NCBI RefSeq assembly: GCF_014189855.1
Contig: NZ_BJFN01000008.1
Span: forward strand, 1 to 64,000
Length of the DNA stretch: 64,000 nucleotides
Source of the DNA: Buttiauxella sp. A111
Lineage (GTDB): Bacteria > Pseudomonadota > Gammaproteobacteria > Enterobacterales > Enterobacteriaceae
Direction of reading: 5' to 3'
Shown here: piece after piece, positions 53,241 to 62,084 of the stretch
Numbering within the stretch: the stretch's first letter is position 1
Layout: each line of letters opens with the position of its first letter
Program-made: the position numbers and the translations under genes
The notes under the pieces: generated by a model
Seen by the model: only the letters and a program-made list of their open reading frames with translations
Databases searched by the model: none
What the model was told of the DNA's origin: nothing

Positions 53241-54203
53241 TTAGTACAGCTTCTTCGCGCAATCCAACCAGTCACCTTTGAAAGGACGCTTCATGTTTTC
53301 GATAGCGTCGATAATGTCATGGTGAACCAGTTTTTCGTTCTGAATACCAACGCAACGACCGCCATAGCCCTGCAACAGCAGTTCAATGGAGTACGCGCCC
53401 ATACGGGAAGCGAGAATGCGGTCATAAGCAACCGGAGCCCCACCGCGCTGGATGTGGCCCAGTACGGTTGCACGCGTTTCACGTTTGGTTTCAGTCTCGA
53501 TGAACTGCGCAAGTTCGTGAATATCACAGATGTGTTCAGTAATCGCGACAATGGCGTGTTTTTTTCCTTTCGCAATACCGGCTTTGATTTCTTCAACCAG
53601 CTCTTCGCGCTTGAACTCGACTTCCGGCAATACGACAAACTCACAACCACCTGCGATTGACGCAGCCAGGGTCAGATCGCCACAGTAACGCCCCATCACT
53701 TCAACGATAGAAATACGTTGGTGAGAAGAAGAAGTGTCGCGTAGACGGTCGATAGCTTCAACGACTGTTTCCAGTGCTGTGAAGAAACCGATAGTGTAAT
53801 CGGTACCTTTGATGTCGTTATCAATCGTACCTGGCAGGCCGATGCATGGGAAACCCATTTCGGTCAGACGTTTTGCACCCATGTAGGAACCGTCACCACC
53901 GATAACCACCAGCGCATCAATGCCACGTTTTTTTAAATTCTCGATAGCTACTTCGCGAATTTTCTCATCACGGAATTCCGGGAAGCGGGCTGAACCCAGG
54001 AAAGTACCGCCACGGTTGATCATATCGGACACGCTATAGCGGTCCAGATTTACCATGCGGTCTTCGTACAAACCGAGATAGCCGTCATATACGCCCGCAA
54101 CTTCAAGACCTTCGCTCAATGCTGCACGGACAACACCACGAATTGCAGCGTTCATGCCTGGAGCATCACCACCACTCGTCAACACACCAATTTTTTTGAT
54201 CAT
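53241..54203 (-). CDS. pfkA: 6-phosphofructokinase isozyme 1
   Basis: Main glycolytic phosphofructokinase, an allosteric tetramer activated by ADP and inhibited by PEP. 320 residues as in E. coli. Motifs: [16 protein letters not shown] (ATP site), the catalytic [15 protein letters not shown] (Asp near 127) and [11 protein letters not shown]. The start ATG gives MIKKIGVL. In E. coli Cra represses it; the 183-bp upstream gap was not resolved. Lies between sbp and fieF as in E. coli. Confidence 0.98.
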   Translation of the reverse strand: MIKKIGVLTSGGDAPGMNAAIRGVVRAALSEGLEVAGVYDGYLGLYEDRMVNLDRYSVSDMINRGGTFLGSARFPEFRDEKIREVAIENLKKRGIDALVVIGGDGSYMGAKRLTEMGFPCIGLPGTIDNDIKGTDYTIGFFTALETVVEAIDRLRDTSSSHQRISIVEVMGRYCGDLTLAASIAGGCEFVVLPEVEFKREELVEEIKAGIAKGKKHAIVAITEHICDIHELAQFIETETKRETRATVLGHIQRGGAPVAYDRILASRMGAYSIELLLQGYGGRCVGIQNEKLVHHDIIDAIENMKRPFKGDWLDCAKKLY

Positions 54204-54386
54204 GACTACCTCTGAACTTTTGAATGCAAATTAATCCTGTTGCCGGAAACGGCCTGCGGCATGCCGTGGCTCGACTCTGCTACAAATAGTATAACAGCCG
54301 CTTCTTGCTGAATTGATTCAGGTCAGGCCATATGTCGGTATTTTATTCACAAAGCATCGACTCTGTCTGACTTTTACAACGAAAAA

Positions 54387-55289
54387 TTAAAGCTCAAAAT
54401 GCCCTTGCTGCTGCGTCGGCACAACCGAGCAGGGGTCCTGGTGAATAATCACATCTGATCCAGGGAAACGACGCAAGAGAGCTTGCTCCACTTGTTCAGC
54501 AATAACATGTGCTTGAACCAGTGGTAGGTTGTCTTCCATTTCGATATGAACTTGAATAAAGCGGGTCGGCCCTGACTGCCGCGTTCGTAGATCATGCGCC
54601 CCTTTAACACCCGGCCATGAATTGATGATATCAATAATTACCTGTCGCTCGTCATCGGGTAAAGCGCGATCTAAAAGAGATTGCACGGCTTCATAACCCA
54701 TACGCAGCGCGCTATACAAAATATAGACACCAATACCTAAAGCAAATATCGAATCTGCGCGGTGCCAGCCATGCCAGGACAACGCTAGCGCAACCAGAAT
54801 GGCTCCATTCATCATAACATCAGACTGATAATGAAGCATATCTGCTCGAACCGCCTGGCTTTGTGTTTTCCGCACCACCCAGCGTTGGAATGTCACCAGA
54901 ATTAACGTGCTGACTAACGCAATGACCGTGACCACAACCCCCACTACAGGCTGTTTCATTGGTGACGGTTCAGCTAAATGCTGAATGCCCGTCAAAAACA
55001 GGAACAGCGCAGAACCGGAAATAAACATACTTTGCGCCAGTGCTGCCAGCGATTCAGCTTTGCCGTGGCCAAAAGTATGTTCTTCATCTGCAGGTTGCAG
55101 CGAGTAACGCACGACAAGTAGGTTAGTCAGCGACGCAGCAATGTCCACCAGCGAATCGACCAATGCGGCCAGAATACTGACCGAACCGGTGTTCCACCAG
55201 GCGAAAATCTTTATCAAAAGTAACAGTGAGGCCATTACCGTCGCGGCAATTGCAGCACGGCTAACCAGCATCCCATATTGTTGATTCAT
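54387..55289 (-). CDS. fieF: Cation-efflux (Fe2+/Zn2+) transporter FieF
   Basis: Proton-driven cation diffusion facilitator exporting ferrous iron and zinc (YiiP). 300 residues as in E. coli. Six transmembrane helices; transport-site residues in DSLVDI (helix 2, Asp45/Asp49) and HYQSDV (helix 5, His153/Asp157); the inter-helix loop [11 protein letters not shown] cytoplasmic metallochaperone-like domain (about 210-290) contains [12 protein letters not shown] and VIIHQDPC. It lies between pfkA and cpxP and is transcribed the same way. Confidence 0.97.
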   Translation of the reverse strand: MNQQYGMLVSRAAIAATVMASLLLLIKIFAWWNTGSVSILAALVDSLVDIAASLTNLLVVRYSLQPADEEHTFGHGKAESLAALAQSMFISGSALFLFLTGIQHLAEPSPMKQPVVGVVVTVIALVSTLILVTFQRWVVRKTQSQAVRADMLHYQSDVMMNGAILVALALSWHGWHRADSIFALGIGVYILYSALRMGYEAVQSLLDRALPDDERQVIIDIINSWPGVKGAHDLRTRQSGPTRFIQVHIEMEDNLPLVQAHVIAEQVEQALLRRFPGSDVIIHQDPCSVVPTQQQGHFEL

Positions 55290-55346
55290 AGGGGCTCCAG
55301 CAAATCATTGCTGGCTAGTATAGCGGATTCATGTGAACCATCAGGC

Positions 55347-55404
55347 AAAAAAAACCCGCCTTGGTAGGCGGGGAAGACAGGGATGGTGTCTATGGCAAGG
55401 AAAA
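55347..55404 (-). ncRNA. cpxQ: CpxQ sRNA from the cpxP 3' UTR
   Basis: The cpxP 3' UTR matches the 58-nt Hfq-bound CpxQ RNA of Salmonella/E. coli. On the minus strand it begins TTTTCCTTGCCATAGACACC at 55404, continues ATCCCTGTCTTCC, and ends in a hairpin (CCCGCC / GGCGGG, 55355-55372) plus eight T's that is also the cpxP terminator. The seed region appears unchanged, while the terminator stem differs from E. coli. In the known system RNase E releases CpxQ from cpxP mRNA, and it represses inner-membrane-stress targets such as nhaB. Confidence 0.85.
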
Positions 55405-55413
55405 CAGGGTTTG

Positions 55414-55914
55414 TTACTGGTTACTACGCTTACTGCTACTACTCAGTTCCTGCAACGAAGACATCTGTTGCAGATCCGCCAGTTCACGAAATTGATCCAT
55501 GCGCTGTTGGTGTTTGTCGTTTAAAACGGCCTGCTGCTCAGGCGTTAACAAGCGGTACATTTGATTGCGTACTTTCGCCATTTCAACCTGGCGAGCCACT
55601 TGTTCTTGTGCCATTTTTTCAGCCTGGACACGCACTGCCGTTTCATCAAAATTTTCAGCGATGACCAGATTATGCATGGTCTCCATTTCGCTTACATTCA
55701 CGGGTGGGCTATCATGCCGTGCCCGTTGCATTAGATCGCGCATTTGTTGGCGCTGTTGTTCGGTCAGGTTTATCCCTTCGAACATATGGCTCTGAAGGTT
55801 ATTACGCTTAACTAAGCCTTCACCGCCTTGATACCAGTTGTCGCTTGCCTGACTGGACAGGGTTATCAGAGTCAATGTAGAGGCCATGACGGCAGCGGTA
55901 ACATTGCGCATCAC
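55414..55914 (-). CDS. cpxP: Periplasmic Cpx inhibitor/chaperone CpxP
   Basis: Periplasmic adaptor that damps CpxA and delivers misfolded pilins to DegP. 166 residues as in E. coli. A signal peptide ([23 protein letters not shown]) is followed by an LTxxQ-repeat helical hook with [13 protein letters not shown] (about 52-64) and LTPEQQAVL (about 127-135). The conserved core QMRDLMQ.ARH..PPVNVSE is present. It is divergent from cpxRA across a CpxR box and is normally the most strongly Cpx-induced gene. Its 3' UTR encodes CpxQ. Confidence 0.96.
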   Translation of the reverse strand: MMRNVTAAVMASTLTLITLSSQASDNWYQGGEGLVKRNNLQSHMFEGINLTEQQRQQMRDLMQRARHDSPPVNVSEMETMHNLVIAENFDETAVRVQAEKMAQEQVARQVEMAKVRNQMYRLLTPEQQAVLNDKHQQRMDQFRELADLQQMSSLQELSSSSKRSNQ

Positions 55915-55991
55915 TTGCTCCTGAAATCATCTGTGCTGCGATTCAACGAGAGCCAGTCTACGATTCCCGCTGCAAACTAGCGTCAGGGGGT

Positions 55992-56006
55992 GTAAAACAA
56001 CGTAAA
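55992..56006. promoter_or_regulatory. CpxR box between cpxP and cpxR
   Basis: GTAAA-ACAAC-GTAAA, a perfect match to the CpxR-P consensus GTAAA-N5-GTAAA. It lies in the 147-bp divergent gap and so can autoactivate cpxRA and induce cpxP. Confidence 0.92.
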
Positions 56007-56061
56007 GTCATAGATTAGCGCGCCTTGATGACGTAATTTCTGCCTCGGAGGTAATTTAACA

Positions 56062-56760
56062 ATGAATAAAATTCTGCTAGTTGATGATGACCGAGAGCTT
56101 ACTTCCCTGTTAAAGGAACTGCTCGACATGGAAGGTTTTAACGTAATTGTTGCCCACGACGGCGAGCAAGCGTTGGAGCTTCTTGATGACACCATTGACC
56201 TTTTATTGCTCGACGTGATGATGCCAAAGAAAAACGGCATTGATACGTTAAAAGAGTTGCGCCAGTCACACCAGACTCCTGTCATTATGCTTACAGCTCG
56301 AGGAAGTGAGCTAGATCGCGTTCTCGGCCTTGAACTGGGTGCAGATGACTATCTGCCTAAACCATTCAACGATCGTGAACTGGTGGCCCGTATACGCGCT
56401 ATTTTGCGTCGTTCACACTGGAGTGAGCAGCAGCAAAACAGCGACAGCGGTTCTCCGACGGTCGAAGTTGACGGTTTAAGCCTAAATCCTGGTCGTCAGG
56501 AAGCGAGCTTTGATGGACAAGCGCTTGATTTAACCGGCACCGAATTCACCCTGCTCTATTTGCTTGCACAGCATCTGGGCCAGGTCGTTTCACGCGAACA
56601 CTTAAGCCAGGAAGTTCTAGGTAAACGCCTGACACCTTTCGACCGCGCTATCGACATGCATATTTCCAACTTGCGTCGTAAGTTACCGGATCGCAAAGAT
56701 GGGCATCCGTGGTTTAAAACATTACGTGGCCGCGGCTACCTGATGGTGTCTGCTTCATGA
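56062..56760 (+). CDS. cpxR: Envelope-stress response regulator CpxR
   Basis: OmpR-family response regulator of envelope stress. 232 residues as in E. coli. The receiver domain has acidic pocket DDD (8-10), phospho-acceptor Asp51 (LLLLDVMMPK), and conserved Thr/Lys (MLTARG, LPKPF). The winged-helix output domain (about 130-230) has LTGTEFTLLYLLAQH and the recognition region DRAIDMHISNLRRKL. GGAGG-like site (CGGAGGTAA) precedes the ATG. The stop overlaps the cpxA start (ATGA). Confidence 0.98.
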   Translation: MNKILLVDDDRELTSLLKELLDMEGFNVIVAHDGEQALELLDDTIDLLLLDVMMPKKNGIDTLKELRQSHQTPVIMLTARGSELDRVLGLELGADDYLPKPFNDRELVARIRAILRRSHWSEQQQNSDSGSPTVEVDGLSLNPGRQEASFDGQALDLTGTEFTLLYLLAQHLGQVVSREHLSQEVLGKRLTPFDRAIDMHISNLRRKLPDRKDGHPWFKTLRGRGYLMVSAS

Positions 56761-58127
56761 TAAGTAGCCTTACCGCGCGTATTTTTGCCATCTTCTGGTT
56801 GACGCTGGCGTTAGTGCTGATGCTTGTACTGATGCTGCCGAAACTGGATTCGCGTCAAATGACCGAGCTGATGGAGAATGAGCAACGTCAAGGCATCATG
56901 ATTGAACAGCATGTCGAAGCGGAACTTGAAAACGATCCACCGAACGACCTGATGTGGTGGCGTCGCTTGTTCCGGGCCATTGATAAATGGGCACCACCCG
57001 GACAACGTTTGTTACTCGTGACCAGCGAAGGGCGAGTTATTGGCGCCCAGCGCAATGAAATGCAGATTATTCGTAACTTTATCGGCCAGTCTGATAACGC
57101 CGATCATCCGCAAAAGAAAAAGTATGGCCGCGTGGAATTAGTCGGGCCATTTTCGGTACGTGATGGTGAAGATAACTACCAACTCTACCTAATTCGCCCT
57201 GCAAGTAACTCCCAATCTGATTTTATTAACCTGCTGTTTGATAGACCTTTATTGCTGCTTATTGTCACGATGCTGGTCAGTTCGCCGCTGCTGCTGTGGC
57301 TGGCATGGAGTCTGGCAAAACCTGCACGTAAGTTGAAAAATGCCGCCGATGAAGTGGCTCAGGGTAATTTACGTCAACATCCTGAACTCGAATCCGGGCC
57401 CCAGGAGTTTCTGGCTGCCGGTGCCAGTTTTAACCAGATGATTACCGCGCTGGAAAGGATGATGACAACTCAACAAAGACTGTTGTCCGATATCTCTCAC
57501 GAATTGCGTACCCCACTGACCCGCTTGCAATTAGGCACCGCGTTATTGCGACGCAAAACCGGTGAAAGCAAAGAACTGGAGCGTATCGAAACGGAAGCTC
57601 AGCGTCTGGATGGGATGATCAACGACCTGCTGGTGATGTCCCGTAATCAGCAAAAAAATGCGCTGGCGAGCGAGACCATGAAAGCCAATCAAATCTGGTC
57701 CGAAGTGCTGGATAACGCAGCCTTTGAAGCAGAGCAGATGGGTAAATCGCTGGAAGTGACCTACCCGCCAGGCCCATGGTTGATGTACGGCAATCCCAAC
57801 TCGCTGGAAAGTGCGCTGGAAAATATTGTTCGCAACGCATTACGCTATTCACACACGAAAATTGCGGTTAACTTCTCCGTTGATAATCAAGGTATTACTA
57901 TCACCGTAGATGATGATGGCCCAGGCGTTAGCCCGTCCGATCGTGAACAAATATTCCGTCCTTTCTACCGTACAGACGAAGCGCGCGATCGTGAATCTGG
58001 CGGTACGGGTTTGGGGTTAGCGATTGTAGAAACTGCCGTTCAGCAACATCGTGGTTGGGTGAAAGCCGACGACAGTCCTCTGGGTGGATTGCGCCTGATA
58101 CTGTGGTTACCGCTCTACCATCGTTAA
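56757..58127 (+). CDS. cpxA: Envelope-stress sensor histidine kinase CpxA
   Basis: Inner-membrane kinase/phosphatase for CpxR. 456 residues (E. coli 457). Transmembrane helix 1 at about 7-28, a periplasmic PAS-like sensor (about 30-163), transmembrane helix 2 at about 164-185, HAMP (about 186-238), phospho-acceptor His248 in SDISHELRTPLTR, and the ATPase domain with N box (LENIVRNALRYS), DDDGPGVS and GGTGLGLAI. It overlaps cpxR by 4 bp. In E. coli cpxA is followed by yiiM/sodA-side genes; here trmL follows. Confidence 0.98.
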   Translation: MISSLTARIFAIFWLTLALVLMLVLMLPKLDSRQMTELMENEQRQGIMIEQHVEAELENDPPNDLMWWRRLFRAIDKWAPPGQRLLLVTSEGRVIGAQRNEMQIIRNFIGQSDNADHPQKKKYGRVELVGPFSVRDGEDNYQLYLIRPASNSQSDFINLLFDRPLLLLIVTMLVSSPLLLWLAWSLAKPARKLKNAADEVAQGNLRQHPELESGPQEFLAAGASFNQMITALERMMTTQQRLLSDISHELRTPLTRLQLGTALLRRKTGESKELERIETEAQRLDGMINDLLVMSRNQQKNALASETMKANQIWSEVLDNAAFEAEQMGKSLEVTYPPGPWLMYGNPNSLESALENIVRNALRYSHTKIAVNFSVDNQGITITVDDDGPGVSPSDREQIFRPFYRTDEARDRESGGTGLGLAIVETAVQQHRGWVKADDSPLGGLRLILWLPLYHR

Positions 58128-58142
58128 TTCTTCAGCGTAAAG

Positions 58143-58166
58143 AACAGGTCCTTCGGGGCCTGTTTT
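58143..58166 (+). terminator. cpxRA terminator
   Basis: AACAGGTCC-TTCG-GGGCCTGTT (58143-58164) with a UUCG tetraloop, followed by TTCC. Confidence 0.85.
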
Positions 58167-58216
58167 CCTTCTGGTAATAAATTGATATTCTGCGCGCCAA
58201 GTCTTATGGGGGCAGT

Positions 58217-58690
58217 ATGCTAAATATCGTTTTGTTTGAACCTGAAATCCCACCGAATACCGGGAATATCATCCGTCTATGCGCCAACACTGGCTTCCGG
58301 TTACACATCATTGAACCAACAGGCTTTGGCTGGGATGATAAGCGTCTGCGCCGCGCCGGGCTGGATTATCACGAGTTTGCCGCTGTGAATCGCCATAAAG
58401 ACTATGACGCCTTTCTGGAAGCAGAAAATCCGCAGCGCCTGTTTGCATTAACAACCAAAGGCACCCCAGCCCATAGCGCGGTAAGTTATCAGGATGGCGA
58501 TTATCTGGTGTTTGGCCCGGAAACACGTGGCCTGCCTGCAACTATTCTTGATGCATTGCCCGCTGAACAAAAAATCCGCATCCCAATGATGCCGGACAGC
58601 CGCAGCATGAATTTATCAAACGCAGTATCGGTAGTGGTGTATGAAGCCTGGCGTCAGCTTGGTTATCCTGGCGCCGTTTTGAGAAGTTAG
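58217..58690 (+). CDS. trmL: tRNA (cytidine/uridine-2'-O)-methyltransferase TrmL
   Basis: SPOUT-class methyltransferase that 2'-O-methylates the wobble base of tRNA-Leu isoacceptors. 157 residues as in E. coli (formerly YibK). SPOUT motifs: [19 protein letters not shown] (about 8-26), FGPETRGLP (motif 2, near 98) and [18 protein letters not shown] (trefoil-knot motif 3). A GGGGG-containing ribosome site precedes the ATG. It ends tail to tail with cysE, sharing 4 bp (TTAG carries both stops). Confidence 0.97.
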   Translation: MLNIVLFEPEIPPNTGNIIRLCANTGFRLHIIEPTGFGWDDKRLRRAGLDYHEFAAVNRHKDYDAFLEAENPQRLFALTTKGTPAHSAVSYQDGDYLVFGPETRGLPATILDALPAEQKIRIPMMPDSRSMNLSNAVSVVVYEAWRQLGYPGAVLRS

Positions 58691-59508
58691 ATTCCGTCGC
58701 CGTACTCGAAGCCATTGCTGGCGCCGTTAAAGTGCTGATCCATATCGATGGCAGGCTTATCGCTTTCAGGCTTGCCAACAATTCGAGCAGGAACGCCTGC
58801 TGCCGTGGTATGAGGTGGCACAGGTTGTAACACCACGGAACCTGCGCCAATCTTCGCCCCGCGCCCTACTTCAATATTGCCAAGGATTTTAGCCCCGGCA
58901 CCAATCATCACGCCTTCACGAATTTTTGGATGGCGATCGCCGCTGGTTTTACCTGTACCGCCCAAAGTGACCGACTGCAAAATTGACACATCGTTTTCGA
59001 CAATGGCCGTTTCACCGATCACAATGCCGGTCGCGTGGTCGAGCATGATCCCGCAGCCAATTTGGGCTGCCGGATGAATATCCACCTGGAATGATACGGA
59101 AACCTGGTTTTGCAGGAAAATCGCTAACGCTCGACGCCCCTCTTTCCACAGCCAATGGCCGATACGGTAGGACTGCAAGGCATGAAAGCCTTTCAGGTAT
59201 AACAGCGGAGTGGAATATTTATCAACAGCCGGGTCACGGGTACGCACAGCCTGAATATCACAAGCGGCTGAGGCAATCATTTGTGGTTCTGCCGCGTATG
59301 CTTCTTCGACAACCTCACGAATTGCGATAGCGGGCATAATCGGGGAAGCTAACTTATTGGCGAGCATATAGCTCAATGCACTACCGAGATTTTCGTGCTT
59401 GAGGAGAGTTGCGTGGTAAAAACTGGCCAACATCGGTTCACAATCGGCAAGCGCTCTTGCTTCGGCTTTAATGTTGTTCCACACCAGATCCAGTTCTTCA
59501 GACGACAT
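58687..59508 (-). CDS. cysE: Serine O-acetyltransferase
   Basis: First step of cysteine synthesis from serine, feedback inhibited by cysteine and forming the cysteine synthase complex with CysK. 273 residues as in E. coli. An N-terminal helical domain (1 to about 140) is followed by a left-handed beta-helix of hexapeptide repeats ([17 protein letters not shown]..., [19 protein letters not shown]). The C-terminus ends in the GDGI tail that inserts into CysK. It lies downstream of gpsA on the same strand. Confidence 0.97.
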   Translation of the reverse strand: MSSEELDLVWNNIKAEARALADCEPMLASFYHATLLKHENLGSALSYMLANKLASPIMPAIAIREVVEEAYAAEPQMIASAACDIQAVRTRDPAVDKYSTPLLYLKGFHALQSYRIGHWLWKEGRRALAIFLQNQVSVSFQVDIHPAAQIGCGIMLDHATGIVIGETAIVENDVSILQSVTLGGTGKTSGDRHPKIREGVMIGAGAKILGNIEVGRGAKIGAGSVVLQPVPPHTTAAGVPARIVGKPESDKPAIDMDQHFNGASNGFEYGDGI

Positions 59509-59584
59509 TGCTCTCTCCAGACAGAAAAACAGCGCCCGGCACGTAGTACCGGAACGCTTCAGTTATCGCGGTTGTGTTGTTCCA

Positions 59585-60604
59585 TCAGTTGCTGTTTCGT
59601 TCATCCTTGCGCGTTCGACCCAGCAACGTTAATGCTGCCTCGCGAGCGTTTTTTCCGCAATACAATACCTGATAAATTTCCTCGGTTATTGGCATTTCGA
59701 CACCAAAACGCGCCGCCAACTCCCGCACTTCTTTGGTATTGCGGTAACCTTCAACGACCTGGCCGATTTTCTGCTGTGCCGAATCAACATCCGCACCCTG
59801 CCCCAGCGCCATGCCGAAGCGACGGTTACGTGATTGGTTATCCGTACATGTCAGTACCAGATCGCCCAAGCCCGCCATTCCCATGAAGGTTTCAGGATCA
59901 GCACCCAAGGCGCAACCAAGACGAGTCATCTCAGCAAGACCACGGGTAATCAACGCTGTACGTGCGTTCGCCCCGAAGCCAATGCCATCAGACATCCCCG
60001 CACCAATTGCAATCACATTCTTCACCGCGCCGCCTAGCTGCACGCCAATGAAGTCAGGGTTGCTGTAAACACGGAAGCTTTTGCCGCAGTGCAGCAATTG
60101 CTGGAGGTCTTGAGCGAAGGTTTCATCCGTTGCCGCCAGCGCGATTGCCGTCGGCAACCCTGCAGCCAGCTCTTTGGCAAACGTCGGGCCGGAGATCACC
60201 GCTAACGGGATTTCATCGCCAAGCGCTTCACGCGCAACGTCTTGCAACAAGCGTCCGGTGTCCGCTTCCAAACCTTTTGTCGCCCAGACGATACGAGCAT
60301 CGTTACGCATTAACGGTTTGATTTGACGCAGCACTTCCCCAAAAACGTGACTCGGCACGACAACCAGAATATTACGGCTGGCAGACAGTGCTTTCGCTAA
60401 ATCGCTTTCGAGGTGGAGAGTGTCAGGGAAAGGGACATCAGGAAGAAACGCCGCATTACAGCGATCGGCCTGCAATGTAGCAAGGTGTTTAGGGTCATGG
60501 CCCCACAGTACAACGTGGTGACCATTACGCGCCAGGGTGATGGCAAGAGCGGTGCCGTACGAACCGGCACCGATCACAGTCATTGAGGCATTAAGGCTAT
60601 TCAT
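59585..60604 (-). CDS. gpsA: Glycerol-3-phosphate dehydrogenase [NAD(P)+]
   Basis: Biosynthetic enzyme making sn-glycerol 3-phosphate from DHAP for phospholipid synthesis. 339 residues as in E. coli. The Rossmann motif is [12 protein letters not shown] (about 11-22), followed by VVPSHVF, KGLE, the catalytic Lys in [14 protein letters not shown] (near 195) and [10 protein letters not shown]. The ATG overlaps the secB stop by one base (TGATG), indicating coupling. Operon order is yibN-grxC-secB-gpsA-cysE. Confidence 0.98.
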   Translation of the reverse strand: MNSLNASMTVIGAGSYGTALAITLARNGHHVVLWGHDPKHLATLQADRCNAAFLPDVPFPDTLHLESDLAKALSASRNILVVVPSHVFGEVLRQIKPLMRNDARIVWATKGLEADTGRLLQDVAREALGDEIPLAVISGPTFAKELAAGLPTAIALAATDETFAQDLQQLLHCGKSFRVYSNPDFIGVQLGGAVKNVIAIGAGMSDGIGFGANARTALITRGLAEMTRLGCALGADPETFMGMAGLGDLVLTCTDNQSRNRRFGMALGQGADVDSAQQKIGQVVEGYRNTKEVRELAARFGVEMPITEEIYQVLYCGKNAREAALTLLGRTRKDERNSN

Positions 60605-61071
60605 CAGGCATCCTGATGGTTTTCAGCACCTTCGCCGTTTTGCTGCTGCAGGTAACTCATGAACAGCGCATCGAAGTTAACCGGTGCAAGGTTCAGCTGC
60701 GGGAAGGTACCACGAGAAACCAGGCTAGTGATTGCTTCACGTGCATAAGGGAACAGAATGTTCGGGCAGTACGCACCCAGGCAATGTGCCATCTGCGGAC
60801 CTTCGATCCCACCGATGGAGAAGATACCTGCCTGCTGAACTTCACACAGGAATGCAGTGTCTTCGCCCAGTGTTGCGGTCACAGTCACACGCAACACAAC
60901 TTCATAGACGTCGTCTGCCAGTTGGCTGGAAGCGGTATCAAGATCCAGCTTCACTTCTGGCTGCCAATCTTTCTGGAAAACGTGCGGCGCATTAGGTGCT
61001 TCAAAAGAAATGTCTTTGGTGTAGACACGCTGAATCTGGAAAGCCATTTCTGTGTTGTTTTGTTCTGACAT
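60604..61071 (-). CDS. secB: Protein-export chaperone SecB
   Basis: Tetrameric cytoplasmic chaperone that holds preproteins unfolded and passes them to SecA. 155 residues as in E. coli. Conserved: [19 protein letters not shown] (7-25), the acidic SecA-contact strand, and [20 protein letters not shown] with the C-terminal helix. It is followed immediately by gpsA (1-bp overlap) and lies 59 bp after grxC. Confidence 0.98.
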   Translation of the reverse strand: MSEQNNTEMAFQIQRVYTKDISFEAPNAPHVFQKDWQPEVKLDLDTASSQLADDVYEVVLRVTVTATLGEDTAFLCEVQQAGIFSIGGIEGPQMAHCLGAYCPNILFPYAREAITSLVSRGTFPQLNLAPVNFDALFMSYLQQQNGEGAENHQDA

Positions 61072-61130
61072 TGTTAACCCTTAAAAAATTAATACGTCCT
61101 TAAACGGCAGTAAGCGACAAAGGAGTTGCA

Positions 61131-61382
61131 CTAGCGAAGTAGGGGATCGAGTCCACCACGAGCATCAAGTGCATACAAGTCATCGCATCCGCCAATGTGC
61201 TGTGCGTCAATAAATATCTGCGGCACTGTGGTTCGCCCACTGCGTTTAATCATCTCTTCACGCTTAACGGCATCACCGTCAATCGCTAACTCCTGAAACG
61301 TGACCCCTTTGCTTTGCAGCAGGTCTTTTGCACGGTGGCAAAACGGACAGGTTGCTTTAGTGTAGATTTCAATATTCGCCAT
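61131..61382 (-). CDS. grxC: Glutaredoxin 3
   Basis: Dithiol glutaredoxin that reduces protein disulfides and mixed disulfides with glutathione. 83 residues as in E. coli. The active site reads TCPFC (Cys12, Cys15); E. coli Grx3 has CPYC, so Tyr is replaced by Phe. The cis-proline TVPQIFI and the glutathione-contact GGCDDL are intact. The ATG at 61382 gives MANIEIYTK; a longer in-frame start adds four residues. It sits between yibN and secB. Confidence 0.97.
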   Translation of the reverse strand: MANIEIYTKATCPFCHRAKDLLQSKGVTFQELAIDGDAVKREEMIKRSGRTTVPQIFIDAQHIGGCDDLYALDARGGLDPLLR

Positions 61383-61407
61383 GGTCTTCTCCAATGTGCG
61401 TCTCGAT

Positions 61408-61839
61408 TTATTTACCGCGAACTAATGGCAGGTTATCCCCGCTCCAGCCAGCAATACCTTCTTTGAGCAAGGTGACTTTCTCGAAACCAGCTTTTGTCAG
61501 CAATCCGGCTGAATCTTGAGAAGTTACGCCATTGCCACAAACCACGATAACAGGCTGCGCTTTATGTTTTTCCAGCTCACCGAAGTTACCACTTTTAATA
61601 TCAGCTGGCAGGACATTCAATGAGTTAGCAATATGGCCTTTGCGATAATCATCACGTGAACGCACGTCGACTACAATGGCATCTTCTTTATTGATGAGGC
61701 GTGTTGCTTCGCCACGGGTGATGACCTTCACCTTGGAGGTTAAACCTTTAAAGGTCATGAAAAGTACGGCGGCAAACAAGCCAACCCACGCCAGACTAAG
61801 TATGGGATGACGACCAATGAATTGCATAATTTCTTGCAT
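61408..61839 (-). CDS. yibN: Membrane-anchored rhodanese-like protein YibN
   Basis: One N-terminal transmembrane helix (about 11-30) is followed by a single rhodanese domain (about 40-143). 143 residues as in E. coli. The active-site loop reads [10 protein letters not shown] with Cys101 in the canonical sulfur-acceptor position. I recall Asp at this position in E. coli YibN, where the domain was regarded as inactive. [15 protein letters not shown] is the conserved substrate-loop strand. It heads yibN-grxC-secB-gpsA-cysE. Its role is uncertain; membrane redox/sulfur transfer or a link to protein export is plausible from context. Confidence 0.93.
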   Translation of the reverse strand: MQEIMQFIGRHPILSLAWVGLFAAVLFMTFKGLTSKVKVITRGEATRLINKEDAIVVDVRSRDDYRKGHIANSLNVLPADIKSGNFGELEKHKAQPVIVVCGNGVTSQDSAGLLTKAGFEKVTLLKEGIAGWSGDNLPLVRGK

Positions 61840-62084
61840 GGGGGGGTGTAGCTCCCGACTAAGTAATATGAAAAAACCAAGTGAGGAGTATACATTTGCA
61901 TTGTGCCAAATACAGCCAGTCTGCGTTAGGTTATGTTGATTCTGCGGACTGTTACGAAAAAAATTACCTTAACGACGTAAAACCGATCACAATCCAACCC
62001 GTTTCTTTGATCTTCTGCGGCTATTTACCCCGTGGCCTGTAGTAAAATTACGCAAATTTTGTCTTTGACTTAGAGGTTATCGCA
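61840..62084. other. Divergent yibN / gpmM intergenic region
   Basis: 245 bp without a gene. It holds the ribosome site of yibN (AAGAAAT side, minus strand) and of gpmM (GAGGTTATCGC, plus strand). A/T-rich stretches around 61865-61895 and 61955-61985 (TACGAAAAAAATTACC) are likely promoter material, but I cannot assign hexamers with confidence. Confidence 0.35.
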
